From positions 1 through 64,000 of the forward strand of contig NZ_LELA01000080.1 in NCBI RefSeq assembly GCF_001677955.1: a DNA stretch of 64,000 nt, written 5' to 3'. This DNA is from Chryseobacterium sp. BGARF1 (GTDB lineage Bacteria; Bacteroidota; Bacteroidia; Flavobacteriales; Weeksellaceae). Below the pieces are notes generated by a model. That model was not told the origin of the DNA, did not search any database, and was given only the letters and a program-made list of their open reading frames with translations. The translations under genes and the position numbers were made by a program. Shown here one piece after another: positions 51,501 to 60,741 of the stretch; within the stretch, counting starts at the first letter, position 1, and the number at the start of each line of letters is the position of its first letter.

Positions 51501-51530
51501 AGAGAAGTATTATCATCAATACTTCTCTTT
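51501..51530 (+). terminator. Hairpin between precursor and maturation genes
   Basis: AGAGAAGTATT-ATCATC-AATACTTCTCT is a perfect 11-bp stem with a weak T-run. It could stop most transcripts and so favour precursor over enzyme mRNA. Confidence 0.65.
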
Positions 51531-51546
51531 ATTAATTGATAATTAA

Positions 51547-52626
51547 ATGAAAATATTCTTCAGATTTTTATTTTTATTCAGTTGCATTTCAGTAAGTTCC
51601 CAAACGTTTGGGCTTACAAATAAAAAGATTATTGCTTATTATGAGACCATTAATATGGCTGAAAATAAAATTATAAATAATGAGCTTGATAGTGCAAGTA
51701 TTCTTTATAAGAAAGCATTTTTAAATAATGAACAACCTCTGGGAAAAGATCTTTATAATAGTATGATTGTCTCTTTAAAGATTAAAGATAAAAATCATGC
51801 TTTTTCTCAATATCGATCTTTAAAGTGCCTTGAATATCCTTTTGACGAAAATTTTGAAGCTCATAATTTTCCGGATTTGAAAAAAACTAAGGAAATTAAA
51901 TGCAAGACATCTTTTGATATTGCATACAGAAAAACACTCGATTCTCTATTTATTATTGACCAGCACTACAGAAAAATTTCCGGTGGAGATTATGCAAAAT
52001 ATCAAAAAGAAATAAATAAAAATGACAGTATTGTGAGTACTCAGCTTTTAAAGCTTATACAAACAAAAGGATTTCCAAATGAATATAATCTAGGTTTAAA
52101 ATCGGCTGATAAAAATTTTTTTCAGAACTTTTATCTTATTGTTTGGCATCAAGCAGCTAATAATATAAAAAAACCACAAGTTGTAAATTTTTCTGAGGAT
52201 ATTGTAAAAGCGCTTAATCTTGGGAAAATAACACCTGATAATGCTGGTTTTTTGCTCGATTTAAATAATAATACGAATAATTATTCTAGTAAACATTTTG
52301 ATATAATGGCTTTTGTGAACAATCCTGGAGATCCTAAGAGGCCGCATGATAATATAGAAAAATCTTTAGAAAATGAAGACTGCTGCTATGTACATGTATG
52401 GTTTCTCCCAGAAAAGAGAGAAGAAAAGGGTGGAAAGTTAGTGATGGAGATTGATAAAAGAAGAAAAAATCTTGGTATGTGTAGCTTAGATGACAATCTT
52501 AAAAAAAAAATTTTTAATCTAAATAATAAAGATTACCAGTTTCCACAAGCACAGATTGTAGGAATGAATTTTACAAAAGATACAGATAAAGAAAATTTAA
52601 AAAAACATTTTATTAAAATTAAATGA
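51547..52626 (+). CDS. Exported TPR-like protein in the RiPP cluster
   Basis: 359 residues with a signal peptide (FFRFLFLFSCISVSSQ; a lipobox is also possible near Cys13, SCIS). After the signal, residues 25-75 look like a tetratricopeptide-type helix pair (ENKIINNELDSASILYKKAF). The C-terminal half contains Cys pairs (DCCYVH). Stop overlaps the next ATG by 4 bases (ATGA), so it is in the maturase operon. I do not know its role; it may help release or handle the peptide in the periplasm. Confidence 0.7.
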   Translation: MKIFFRFLFLFSCISVSSQTFGLTNKKIIAYYETINMAENKIINNELDSASILYKKAFLNNEQPLGKDLYNSMIVSLKIKDKNHAFSQYRSLKCLEYPFDENFEAHNFPDLKKTKEIKCKTSFDIAYRKTLDSLFIIDQHYRKISGGDYAKYQKEINKNDSIVSTQLLKLIQTKGFPNEYNLGLKSADKNFFQNFYLIVWHQAANNIKKPQVVNFSEDIVKALNLGKITPDNAGFLLDLNNNTNNYSSKHFDIMAFVNNPGDPKRPHDNIEKSLENEDCCYVHVWFLPEKREEKGGKLVMEIDKRRKNLGMCSLDDNLKKKIFNLNNKDYQFPQAQIVGMNFTKDTDKENLKKHFIKIK

Positions 52627-53549
52627 TTCTTATTATAAGCGCAGATGATGATACAATGACCGATGCTATCTGTGCATGGTTATCTTTTTTAAATAAAAAA
52701 TTTGTAAGACTAAGCGAAAACCAACTTATTACTGCTGTTGTATTTGATTTTAAAGCAGACCTTTTTAAAATAGATATCAATGGACTGAGATATGATTTAA
52801 AAGGTTTTCAATCTGTTTTTTACAGAAATGGATCTTTGATGTATAATGGTTTTAAAGCAGAAATTGATTCTCATTTAAAAGAATTTTTTAATTCAGAACT
52901 TAAATCATTAACGCATTTTATTTATTATTATTTAGAAAAATCTGGAGCAAAAATATATGGAAACATTATTAATAAAGAAGTAAATAAACTCGAAGTATTA
53001 CACGTAGCCCAAACGTTAGGTTTCAAAATTCCAGATACTTATGTTATTTCTCAATTAATGGATGTGTCAATTCTTAATGCATCTGAAAACTACATTACAA
53101 AATCTATTTCTGAAGTAAACCCTATTTTCTATGAAAATGAATTATACTTGAATTATACTAAGGAAATTAATCTAAAATATTTAAATACTAAGAATGAAAA
53201 TATTATTCCCTCATTAATTCAAAATAAGATAAATAAGATCTATGAGGTGCGAGCATTCTTTTTTGAAAAAACAATTTGGGCAATTGCTACATTTGAATTT
53301 TCAGATAATATAGATGGAAGAAGTACAAGAGAGGGAGACAAAAAATATCTTCCCTTAAAATTACCTAAAGATATTAATATGAAGATTAGAAAGTTAGCTA
53401 AAATTTTAAGATTAAAATGCGGGACAATAGATATGCTGAAAAATGATAAAAATTTCTATTTTTTAGAAATAAATCCATTAGGACAGTTTCATCCAGTAAG
53501 CCATTACGGAAATTATCAAATAGAAAAATACATTGCAGACCTATTATGA
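52623..53549 (+). CDS. gwsG: Grasp-with-spasm ATP-grasp peptide maturase
   Basis: 308 residues. ATP-grasp fold: N-terminal Rossmann-like lobe (ILIISADDD), ATP-binding Lys in YITKSISEVN (about 161) region, and the metal-binding acidic cluster FYFLEINPLGQFHPVSHYG near 280-300 (Glu and Asn ligands). It matches the ATP-grasp ligase of grasp-with-spasm systems, which forms ester or amide crosslinks in the precursor peptide. It overlaps the upstream gene and the following 52-residue ORF by 4 bases each. Confidence 0.85.
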   Translation: MILIISADDDTMTDAICAWLSFLNKKFVRLSENQLITAVVFDFKADLFKIDINGLRYDLKGFQSVFYRNGSLMYNGFKAEIDSHLKEFFNSELKSLTHFIYYYLEKSGAKIYGNIINKEVNKLEVLHVAQTLGFKIPDTYVISQLMDVSILNASENYITKSISEVNPIFYENELYLNYTKEINLKYLNTKNENIIPSLIQNKINKIYEVRAFFFEKTIWAIATFEFSDNIDGRSTREGDKKYLPLKLPKDINMKIRKLAKILRLKCGTIDMLKNDKNFYFLEINPLGQFHPVSHYGNYQIEKYIADLL

Positions 53550-53704
53550 AAGAAAAATTACAATTAATCGGTAGTGTTTTTACTCTACAAGAATGGAGCA
53601 AATGTGGAAGTGGAAGTGTGGTAAAATATTCTGCAAATAAAAATCTAAAAACTCAAAATACTAGAATTTTTCGTTCAACAAAACATTATTCACTATTATA
53701 TTAA
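53546..53704 (+). CDS. 52-residue ORF coupled between the two maturase genes
   Basis: Starts with ATGA at the maturase stop and ends TAATG at the next gene's start, so it is tightly coupled on both sides. Product: MKEKLQLIGSVFTLQEWSKC, then GSGSVVKYSANKNL, ending in a Thr/Arg/Tyr-rich tail, basic, with one Cys. It is not like the leader of the precursor. It could be a chaperone-like recognition peptide, a second substrate, or a leftover. The coupling makes it likely to be translated. Confidence 0.6.
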   Translation: MKEKLQLIGSVFTLQEWSKCGSGSVVKYSANKNLKTQNTRIFRSTKHYSLLY

Positions 53705-54792
53705 TGATATTTATTAAATTATTTAGTTCCGTGAAAATCACTGAAGGAGTAAAAAATGCAATTATTTTTGATACTAATTCAGGATTTTTAAGTTTTATAC
53801 CAAAGGGTCTGTTTAGTTTGCTTCATAATGAAAAACAAAATTATTCGTTTTTAAAAAAACAATTGGATGGTGACGATGTATCAACTTTAGATGAATATAT
53901 TGATTTTATCATATCCAATAAACTTGGATTCAAAATCAATACTAAGAAAGAATTATTAAGTTTTCAAAACGAACCAGATCTTAAGAGTAATCCTACTAAT
54001 ATTGAATATTTAATTTTAGATTTACAAAGTAAAAAAGATTTGGATGATAATATTATTGAACAGATACAATATTTAAGAATAAAATATCTTCAAATAAGGA
54101 TTCTTGATCAAGTAAAAACTAGTGATGTATTAGGTATATTATCTAAAATTAACCTTTTAAATGATTCTGAATTACATGAAATATCATTCATTATAAAGTT
54201 TGATGAAAATGTTATTGATTTTATAAAATATACAGCTAATTTATCCAACAAATTTCTCAATATAATACTGCACTCAGCAGATAATCTTTCTTCATCATGT
54301 TTTGGTTCCATTCAACTAGATATTATTAGAAACAAAATTATAATACCCTCTAGTTGCGGATGCATTTCAATGAAAAATTTCATTTTAAATAATAATTTTC
54401 ATATCGAATCCCAGTATCATAATTCCTGTCTTTACAAAAAAATAGGAATTGATGTAAATGGCAATATTAAAAACTGCCCTTCAATGCCTCAAAGTTTTGG
54501 TAATATAAAAGATAAAACATTAGAAAAAGCATTAAATCATAAAGACTTTAAAAAATACTGGAATCTTACTAAAGATAAAGTAGAGGTTTGTAAAGATTGC
54601 GAGTTTAGATATATATGTACCGATTGCAGGGCTTATACAGAAAAGAATCATGAGAATAAAGAGGGTTTAGATATATCCAAACCTCTAAAATGTGGTTATG
54701 ATCCGTACACCGGAGAATGGGAAGAATGGAGTACGAACCCTTTGAAACAAAAAGCAATTAATTACTATGGATTGTTAGATTTAAAGAATTAA
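53704..54792 (+). CDS. gwsS: Grasp-with-spasm SPASM-domain peptide maturase
   Basis: 362 residues. C-terminal SPASM domain: CLYKKIGIDVNGNIKNCPSMP and the iron-sulfur Cys-rich CKDCEFRYICTDCRAY (about 295-310), with a later Cys in KPLKCGYDPYTGEW. The N-terminal 200 residues lack the C-x3-C-x2-C of radical SAM enzymes, though the fold may be kept. This matches the SPASM maturase described for grasp-with-spasm clusters. It probably binds the precursor or helps the ATP-grasp. It ends overlapping the DUF1801 gene on the other strand by 4 bases. Confidence 0.82.
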   Translation: MIFIKLFSSVKITEGVKNAIIFDTNSGFLSFIPKGLFSLLHNEKQNYSFLKKQLDGDDVSTLDEYIDFIISNKLGFKINTKKELLSFQNEPDLKSNPTNIEYLILDLQSKKDLDDNIIEQIQYLRIKYLQIRILDQVKTSDVLGILSKINLLNDSELHEISFIIKFDENVIDFIKYTANLSNKFLNIILHSADNLSSSCFGSIQLDIIRNKIIIPSSCGCISMKNFILNNNFHIESQYHNSCLYKKIGIDVNGNIKNCPSMPQSFGNIKDKTLEKALNHKDFKKYWNLTKDKVEVCKDCEFRYICTDCRAYTEKNHENKEGLDISKPLKCGYDPYTGEWEEWSTNPLKQKAINYYGLLDLKN

Positions 54793-55139
54793 AACTTAAT
54801 ATGTTTTTTTACTTCCATAATTAAGCTTAAAATCAATTCCACAGGCAAATCCTCATTTTCATCAATTAAAAGGATTTTAAACTTCTTTCTGCCTTCACTA
54901 ATGAGTAATGGATGGTCTAATCGGTCACCATGATAAAAGCTGATGTAATGTTTTTTATGCTTTTTGCTGTAATAAAGGTAGCAGAGCATTTTCTTTTTAA
55001 ACTTAAAAAAAGGCAGTCCGAAACTCAGAGTTTCTGTAATGTTTTCGGGGTCAGATTCTAAGATTTTTTTCCGTAAAAACAAAAGAGTACTTCTTGCAGG
55101 CTCGTCGATTCTGTAGAAGTACTCTTGTATAGGATTCAT
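54789..55139 (-). CDS. DUF1801 family protein
   Basis: 116 residues, one DUF1801 domain (ETLSFGLPFFKFKKKMLCYLYYSKK). Cytoplasmic, role unknown. Same fold as the N-terminal half of the protein at 12429-13043. Cotranscribed with the ABC transporter gene upstream (22 bases). Confidence 0.82.
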   Translation of the reverse strand: MNPIQEYFYRIDEPARSTLLFLRKKILESDPENITETLSFGLPFFKFKKKMLCYLYYSKKHKKHYISFYHGDRLDHPLLISEGRKKFKILLIDENEDLPVELILSLIMEVKKHIKF

Positions 55140-55161
55140 TTTAAATTAGATTTAAAATAGT

Positions 55162-57000
55162 TTAGTCAAAATTCTGAAGTTCTACCAATTTGTGGTAGGT
55201 GCCTCTTTTTGCCATTAATTCTTGGTGGCTTCCTTGCTCCATAATTTCACCTTTTTCCATCACCACAATCCAGTCGGCTTTTTGGATGGTAGAAAGTCGG
55301 TGAGCGATAACGAGTGAAGTTCTGTTTTCCATCATTTTTTCAAGGGCATCTTGTACAAATTTTTCAGATTCTGTATCTAAAGCAGAAGTTGCTTCATCCA
55401 AAATCATAATCGGTGGGTTTTTCAGAACAGCTCTTGCGATAGAAACTCTTTGCTTCTGTCCACCCGAAAGTTTTCCTCCGTCGTCACCGATATTGGTGTC
55501 ATAACCATTCGGAAGCTGAGAAATAAATGAATCTGCGTTGGCGATTTTTGCAGCAGCAATTACTTCATCTCTTGTAGCTTCAGGTTTACCCATCAAAATA
55601 TTGTTGTAAACGGTGTCGTTAAACAATACAGATTCTTGAGTAACCATTCCTAAAAGTTTTCTGTATTCACTGATTTTTAAATGCTTGATATCGGTATCGT
55701 CAATTAAGATTTGTCCTTCAGAAACATCATAAAAACGTGCTAAAAGATTGGCAATTGTAGTTTTACCGCTTCCACTTTGACCAACCAAGGCAACAGTTTT
55801 TCCTTTAGGAATTGTAAGGTTGAAATTTTTTAGAATTAAATTAGATTTATCGTAGTAAAAACCAATATTTTTAAACTCGATGTGTTTATCTAAAGTAGAA
55901 ATAGAAACAGGTTCTGCAATTTCCTCTATTTTTATATCGGCTTCCAAAATTTCCAACACTCTGTGCAAAGAAGCTTCTCCTTTCTGAACATTAGAAATAG
56001 AAGCTGATAAACTTTTTACAGGAGGTAAAATCTGAAAGAACATTCCTAAAAATACCAAAAAGTCTTCGGGAGCAATACTTTGGTCTACAATAATTTGTTT
56101 ACCACCATACCAAGCAATGATTAAGAAAGTAACAGAACCTAAAAATTCGCTTATCGGAGAAGCTAATTCTTTTTTTCTACCCAATCTGATTGAGCTGTTG
56201 ATCCATTTCTGCATGGAGCCCATAAAACGGTTGTCCATAATTTTCTCAGCGCTGAAAATCTTAATCACTTTTGATGATTTTAATGTTTCATCAACGATAG
56301 AGAAAATAGTTCCCATTTCGTTTTGCGCTTCATGAGAATCTTTTTTAAGACTTTTTCCGATGAGTGCAATCATAGTTCCCATTACCGGTAAAACCAAAAG
56401 CGAGAAAAGTGTAAGTTCCGAGCTTAACCAAAAAAGACTGATTAAGGTACTGATTAACATAAACGGAGCATTGATTAATTCAACCAAACTTCCTAAAATG
56501 TTTCCTTCTACTTCACCAACGTCATTTGACATACGAGACATCATATCTCCTTTTCTGCTTTCTGTAAAGAATGAAACAGGTAAGGATAAAACCTTACGGT
56601 ACATCTCACCTCGAAGGTCTTTGGTAACACCAACACGATAGTTAATTAAAAGGAAGGATCCCAAGTATCTGAAAATATTTCTCAGTAAAAACATGAATGC
56701 CGTGATGATGCAAAGCCAGGCCAAAACATTCAGTGTACCATAATCATTAACTAAAGTCTGTATATAATAATTAGAATAGGTCTTTAAGTAAGAAAATAAA
56801 TCTACAAGCTCTCCGGAATATACAGGAGCAGATTTGAAGTTTTCACGTTTGATGGTACCAAAAAGCATTCCCAGAACGGGCAATATGGTTCCTAAAGAAG
56901 CAATCTGAAATAAAGAATAGAGAAGGTTGAAGAATAAACTCCCGTAAATGTATTTCTGATGCGGACGTGCAAATTTGAGTATTTTTTTATATTCGTTCAT
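55162..57000 (-). CDS. ABC exporter, MsbA-like fused permease/ATPase
   Basis: 612 residues. Six membrane helices in about 20-320, then an ATPase with Walker A GQSGSGKTT (about 405), signature LSGGQKQR, Walker B PIMILDEATSALD and the H-loop His in VIAHRLST. Such half-transporters dimerise and flip lipids or export peptides. It lies convergent to the RiPP cluster. It could in principle export the modified peptide, but it looks like the general MsbA-type lipid A flippase and has no peptidase C39 domain. Confidence 0.88.
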   Translation of the reverse strand: MNEYKKILKFARPHQKYIYGSLFFNLLYSLFQIASLGTILPVLGMLFGTIKRENFKSAPVYSGELVDLFSYLKTYSNYYIQTLVNDYGTLNVLAWLCIITAFMFLLRNIFRYLGSFLLINYRVGVTKDLRGEMYRKVLSLPVSFFTESRKGDMMSRMSNDVGEVEGNILGSLVELINAPFMLISTLISLFWLSSELTLFSLLVLPVMGTMIALIGKSLKKDSHEAQNEMGTIFSIVDETLKSSKVIKIFSAEKIMDNRFMGSMQKWINSSIRLGRKKELASPISEFLGSVTFLIIAWYGGKQIIVDQSIAPEDFLVFLGMFFQILPPVKSLSASISNVQKGEASLHRVLEILEADIKIEEIAEPVSISTLDKHIEFKNIGFYYDKSNLILKNFNLTIPKGKTVALVGQSGSGKTTIANLLARFYDVSEGQILIDDTDIKHLKISEYRKLLGMVTQESVLFNDTVYNNILMGKPEATRDEVIAAAKIANADSFISQLPNGYDTNIGDDGGKLSGGQKQRVSIARAVLKNPPIMILDEATSALDTESEKFVQDALEKMMENRTSLVIAHRLSTIQKADWIVVMEKGEIMEQGSHQELMAKRGTYHKLVELQNFD

Positions 57001-57050
57001 TCAATAAAATTGGAAAGCAAAATTAATTAAAATATAATGATAAGACGTTT

Positions 57051-57974
57051 TTAATTGAAATTTACTTTATCATTATACTTCGGGTTGAAATTTTTAGGGC
57101 TTAATTTCTCCAAAGTTTTTGCAAAGTTATTGATAATCTGCGTCATGTTTTCAGAATTTACAATGCTCATATCGTCATTTGCCTGATGATAATGGGTGAT
57201 TTTACTCATGTCTGCAGTAGAAATAGAATGGGCAATAATTTTCTTTTTTACAAAACTTACATTGTCTGATCTGTAAAACAATTGTTGCTTCGCATAAGGA
57301 TCGGGATGAATTTTCAAACCATTCACGGCGTTTTTATTAAACAATTCATCCAAATCAGAAAACTCGTCACCGGTAATGAATACTGTATTTTTACCAAATT
57401 CAGCTTCTGTTGCCACCATTTCAAAATTAAATAATGCTGAAAGATTATTGTAAATAGGGTCTAAATTTTTATCCTCAGAAATAGCAATTGAACCCAGCAT
57501 TCCTTTTTCTTCCCCATTAAAAGCCATGAAAACCATTGAGAAGTCAGGTTTTTTATTTTTAAAATAATCAGCAATGCCTACCAAAGTTGTAATTCCGCTT
57601 GCGTCGTCATCTGCACCATTGTAAATATTGTCTCCGGATTTATTGCTTACTCCGATATGATCAAAATGTCCAGAGAATCCTAAAAACTTTTCAGATTTTC
57701 CTTTTTTAATTCCACATACATTGTAAGCTGTTTTTCCTTTATAGTCAAAAGGAACGAGATAAGATTTTCCGGTACAATATTCCAAATTGTTTTCTTTAAA
57801 AAGCTGAGCGATATATTCTGCTGCTTTATCGTTTTCAGGTGTTCCGATTTCACGGCCTTTCATTTCGTCTGAAGCAAGTGTTGAAATGACGGTTTTTACT
57901 CTCTCTTCAGAAACATCCTGTGCAAAAGCCGAAACAGAAAAAAGTGAAAGAAAAAGATAGGTTAGTTTTTTCAT
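57051..57974 (-). CDS. Secreted M28 family metallopeptidase
   Basis: 307 residues, signal peptide 1-18 (ends FAQ). Zinc ligands: HFDHIG (His), GADDDASG (Asp bridging), GEEKGM (Glu), later Asp and His (NVSFV region, THYHQANDD). Co-catalytic aminopeptidase fold of M28, acting outside the inner membrane. Substrate unknown. Single gene. Confidence 0.88.
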   Translation of the reverse strand: MKKLTYLFLSLFSVSAFAQDVSEERVKTVISTLASDEMKGREIGTPENDKAAEYIAQLFKENNLEYCTGKSYLVPFDYKGKTAYNVCGIKKGKSEKFLGFSGHFDHIGVSNKSGDNIYNGADDDASGITTLVGIADYFKNKKPDFSMVFMAFNGEEKGMLGSIAISEDKNLDPIYNNLSALFNFEMVATEAEFGKNTVFITGDEFSDLDELFNKNAVNGLKIHPDPYAKQQLFYRSDNVSFVKKKIIAHSISTADMSKITHYHQANDDMSIVNSENMTQIINNFAKTLEKLSPKNFNPKYNDKVNFN

Positions 57975-58202
57975 AGGTAGATTGATTAGTTTAATTATAA
58001 TCGAATCTGTCGTAATTTTATATGAAATGTTGCAAGTCTTCTTAATTTATTTACTCTCCACAGGTTTTATGATGATTAAATTAATAATTTACTACCTAAA
58101 CCTTATTGGTTTTTAAAACCTACAAGGTTTGAAGAATGATTATCCAAATATAAAATCTTGATGTTTTTAAAAAAACTGAATGGTTGTGTAAATCTGTGGG
58201 AA

Positions 58203-58237
58203 AATAAAAAAAACAGCTCCCAAAAGGAAGCTGTTCT
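58203..58237 (-). terminator. Terminator of the DUF4293 gene
   Basis: On the minus strand AACAGCTTCC and GGGAGCTGTT enclose a short loop, followed by TTTTTTTT. Confidence 0.75.
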
Positions 58238-58259
58238 CACTCAAAAAATCGTTGTAAGG

Positions 58260-58649
58260 TTATCGCAGTCTGTCTACAGATTTTACGAGCCTCTCATCTT
58301 TTTTGATAAATAGGTTTGCCAAAAACAAACAAATTATCGCAATCGATGGAAAAACCGGCTCAATACCCTTCTCAGGAAAATCTATTCCTCCGGATAAGTT
58401 TTGCATCCAGTACACCAATACACCAATCAACAAAGCGTTTATTATAATACTGATGTTATTCAGCAAGATTTGTCTTTTTCTGTTTTTAAAACTGAACAAA
58501 CTCAATGCTCCTAGCAAAACTAAAACAACTGATGCAATGCTTATAATCGGAGTTTTTCCGAAAACATCTACATCCTGTCCTGTAATATATAGGAAAGCGG
58601 CGGCTAAAACCGAGAGCAAAATCCAAATAGTCTGTATCCTCTGTAACAT
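58260..58649 (-). CDS. DUF4293 membrane protein
   Basis: 129 residues with four membrane helices (about 8-24, 34-52, 63-83, 98-115) and a basic C-terminus. Bacteroidota DUF4293 family; it is often found divergent from rho, as here. Function unknown. Confidence 0.85.
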   Translation of the reverse strand: MLQRIQTIWILLSVLAAAFLYITGQDVDVFGKTPIISIASVVLVLLGALSLFSFKNRKRQILLNNISIIINALLIGVLVYWMQNLSGGIDFPEKGIEPVFPSIAIICLFLANLFIKKDERLVKSVDRLR

Positions 58650-58793
58650 AGAATTTTAAATTCAGAAGCAAAAATAACATAAATTTTGCACAATTCAAAA
58701 ATAAGTGTAGATTTGCAACATACAATGTACTTGAAAACAAAAGTCACCCGACTTACTTTTCTTACTCACAACTAATTACATTTTTACATAAAT

Positions 58794-60686
58794 ATGTTTA
58801 ACATAGAAACGTTAAGGTCAAAATCTGTAACGGAATTGACTAAAATCTTAAAAGATTTGGGCGTTAAGGTTGCAAGAACCAGCAATGAAAATGATAAAAT
58901 TTTTGCTATTCTAGATTTTCAGGCTTCCAACCCTAAAGTTACAAAAGATTACTTCAATACCACAGAAACACCAACTGCTGTTACAGAGGAACAGCCAGTG
59001 GAAAAGGTGGTAAAACCAGCTCCTAAAAAAGCTGCTCCCAAAAAAGCTGTAAAACCCAAAGTAGAAACAGCAACGGAGCCAAAAGAAACTCCACCTGCAA
59101 AAGCACCGGAAGTTATCAAAGAACCAGAGGCAATCAAAGTAGAAGAAGCTCCTGCTGAAGAAGTGAAAGCAGAAGTTACAGAAAGTGCTCCAGAAGAAAA
59201 ACCAGCTTCTCCTAACAACAGACAAAAAAGAAAAAGAGTTTTACCTCCTGCAGGAAATAGTGAAATTGAAGCGCAGGGAACGATAGAACTTCCTTTAAAT
59301 ATAGATTCTCAGCCAAGTGCACCTGCACAGGCAAAAGAGGAGAGACCTAAAAGACCACAACAAGGTCAGTCACAACAAAATCAAAAAGGTCAAAACCATC
59401 CACAGCAAAACAGTGGAAATTCTCATAATAGAAATCAGAACAATAACCAAAATCAGAATTCTAATCAAAACAACCCTAATCAAAACCAAAATCCTAATCA
59501 GAACAGACAGCAACATGCCGAAAGACCTGAGAGACACGAGGAGCAGCACGAACAGAAAAAAGAGTTCAGCTTCGACGGAATGGTTAGCATTGAAGGGGTT
59601 TTAGAAATTTTACCAGATAACTACGGATTTTTACGTTCATCAGATTTTTCTTATATTTCTTCACCGGATGACGTGTATGTTTCGACTGCACAGATTAGAA
59701 ATTTTGGTTTAAAAACCGGAGATACCGTAAGAGGAATTGTAAGACTTCCGAAAGAAGGCGAAAAATATTTCTCATTACTAAAGCCAACTGAGGTAAACGG
59801 TCGCGATTTAGCATATATTAAAGACCGTGTTGCTTTTGAATATCTTACACCGTTATTCCCTGAAGAGAAATTTAATCTTTCAGGAGATAATTCTACGATG
59901 TCAACAAGAATTGTAGATTTATTTGCACCAATCGGAAAAGGGCAGAGAGCAATGATTGTTGCTCAGCCGAAAACCGGTAAAACAATGTTGCTGAAAGATA
60001 TTGCTAATTCTATCGCAGCCAATCACCCAGAAGTTTATATGATGGTACTTTTAATAGACGAACGTCCTGAAGAAGTTACCGATATGGAAAGAAGTGTGAA
60101 TGCAGAAGTAATTGCTTCTACATTTGATGAAGCTGCAGATAAACACGTAAAAGTAGCTAACTTAGTTTTAGCGAAAGCTCAGAGAATGGTAGAGTGCGGT
60201 CATGATGTGGTGATTCTTTTAGATTCAATTACAAGGTTGGCAAGAGCTTATAATACTGTAACTCCTGCTTCTGGAAAAGTACTTTCTGGTGGTGTAGATG
60301 CAAATGCACTTCATAAGCCAAAAAGATTCTTCGGAGCTGCAAGAAAAATTGAAAACGGAGGGTCGCTAACCATAGTTGCAACCGCTTTAATTGATACAGG
60401 TTCTAAAATGGATGAAGTTATTTTTGAAGAATTCAAAGGTACCGGAAACATGGAGCTTCAATTAGACAGAAAAATTGCCAACAGAAGAATTTATCCGGCC
60501 ATCGATTTGATCTCTTCAAGTACAAGAAGAGATGATTTGTTGCTTGACGAGGTAACTTCACAAAGAATGTGGATTTTCAGAAAGTATCTTTCAGAAATGA
60601 ATCCTATCGAAGCAATGGAATTTGTCAGCAAAAACATCAGAGGAACTTTAAATAATGAAGAGTTCTTGATGTCGATGAACAGATAA
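58794..60686 (+). CDS. rho: Transcription termination factor Rho with large N-terminal insertion
   Basis: 630 residues, about 200 longer than E. coli Rho. The Rho N-terminal helix bundle is at about 1-45, then a long disordered region (about 55-260) first Lys/Ala/Pro/Glu-rich, then Gln/Asn/His-rich with repeated NQN words. The RNA-binding domain begins near 260 ([15 protein letters not shown]), followed by Walker A PKTGKT (about 395), Walker [17 protein letters not shown] and the R and Q loops. Rho ends transcription of untranslated RNA. The insertion is a Bacteroidota feature with prion-like makeup. Confidence 0.95.
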   Translation: MFNIETLRSKSVTELTKILKDLGVKVARTSNENDKIFAILDFQASNPKVTKDYFNTTETPTAVTEEQPVEKVVKPAPKKAAPKKAVKPKVETATEPKETPPAKAPEVIKEPEAIKVEEAPAEEVKAEVTESAPEEKPASPNNRQKRKRVLPPAGNSEIEAQGTIELPLNIDSQPSAPAQAKEERPKRPQQGQSQQNQKGQNHPQQNSGNSHNRNQNNNQNQNSNQNNPNQNQNPNQNRQQHAERPERHEEQHEQKKEFSFDGMVSIEGVLEILPDNYGFLRSSDFSYISSPDDVYVSTAQIRNFGLKTGDTVRGIVRLPKEGEKYFSLLKPTEVNGRDLAYIKDRVAFEYLTPLFPEEKFNLSGDNSTMSTRIVDLFAPIGKGQRAMIVAQPKTGKTMLLKDIANSIAANHPEVYMMVLLIDERPEEVTDMERSVNAEVIASTFDEAADKHVKVANLVLAKAQRMVECGHDVVILLDSITRLARAYNTVTPASGKVLSGGVDANALHKPKRFFGAARKIENGGSLTIVATALIDTGSKMDEVIFEEFKGTGNMELQLDRKIANRRIYPAIDLISSSTRRDDLLLDEVTSQRMWIFRKYLSEMNPIEAMEFVSKNIRGTLNNEEFLMSMNR

Positions 60687-60709
60687 TAAAGTATTTACTT
60701 TAAAAATAT

Positions 60710-60740
60710 AAAAGCAGTCAAATTTTTGACTGCTTTTTTT
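60710..60740. terminator. Bidirectional terminator after rho
   Basis: AAAAGCAGTCAA and TTGACTGCTTTT with T-runs on both sides, between convergent genes. Confidence 0.85.
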
Positions 60741-60741
60741 A

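Noticed and set aside
55162..57000. Dedicated exporter of the RiPP
   Set aside because: It is on the opposite strand, has no C39 peptidase domain and looks like a general MsbA-type exporter.
58911..59225. Minus-strand open frames over the Rho insertion
   Set aside because: They are reverse-frame shadows of a low-complexity coding region, with Phe/Ser-rich or Ser/Gly-rich nonsense products.
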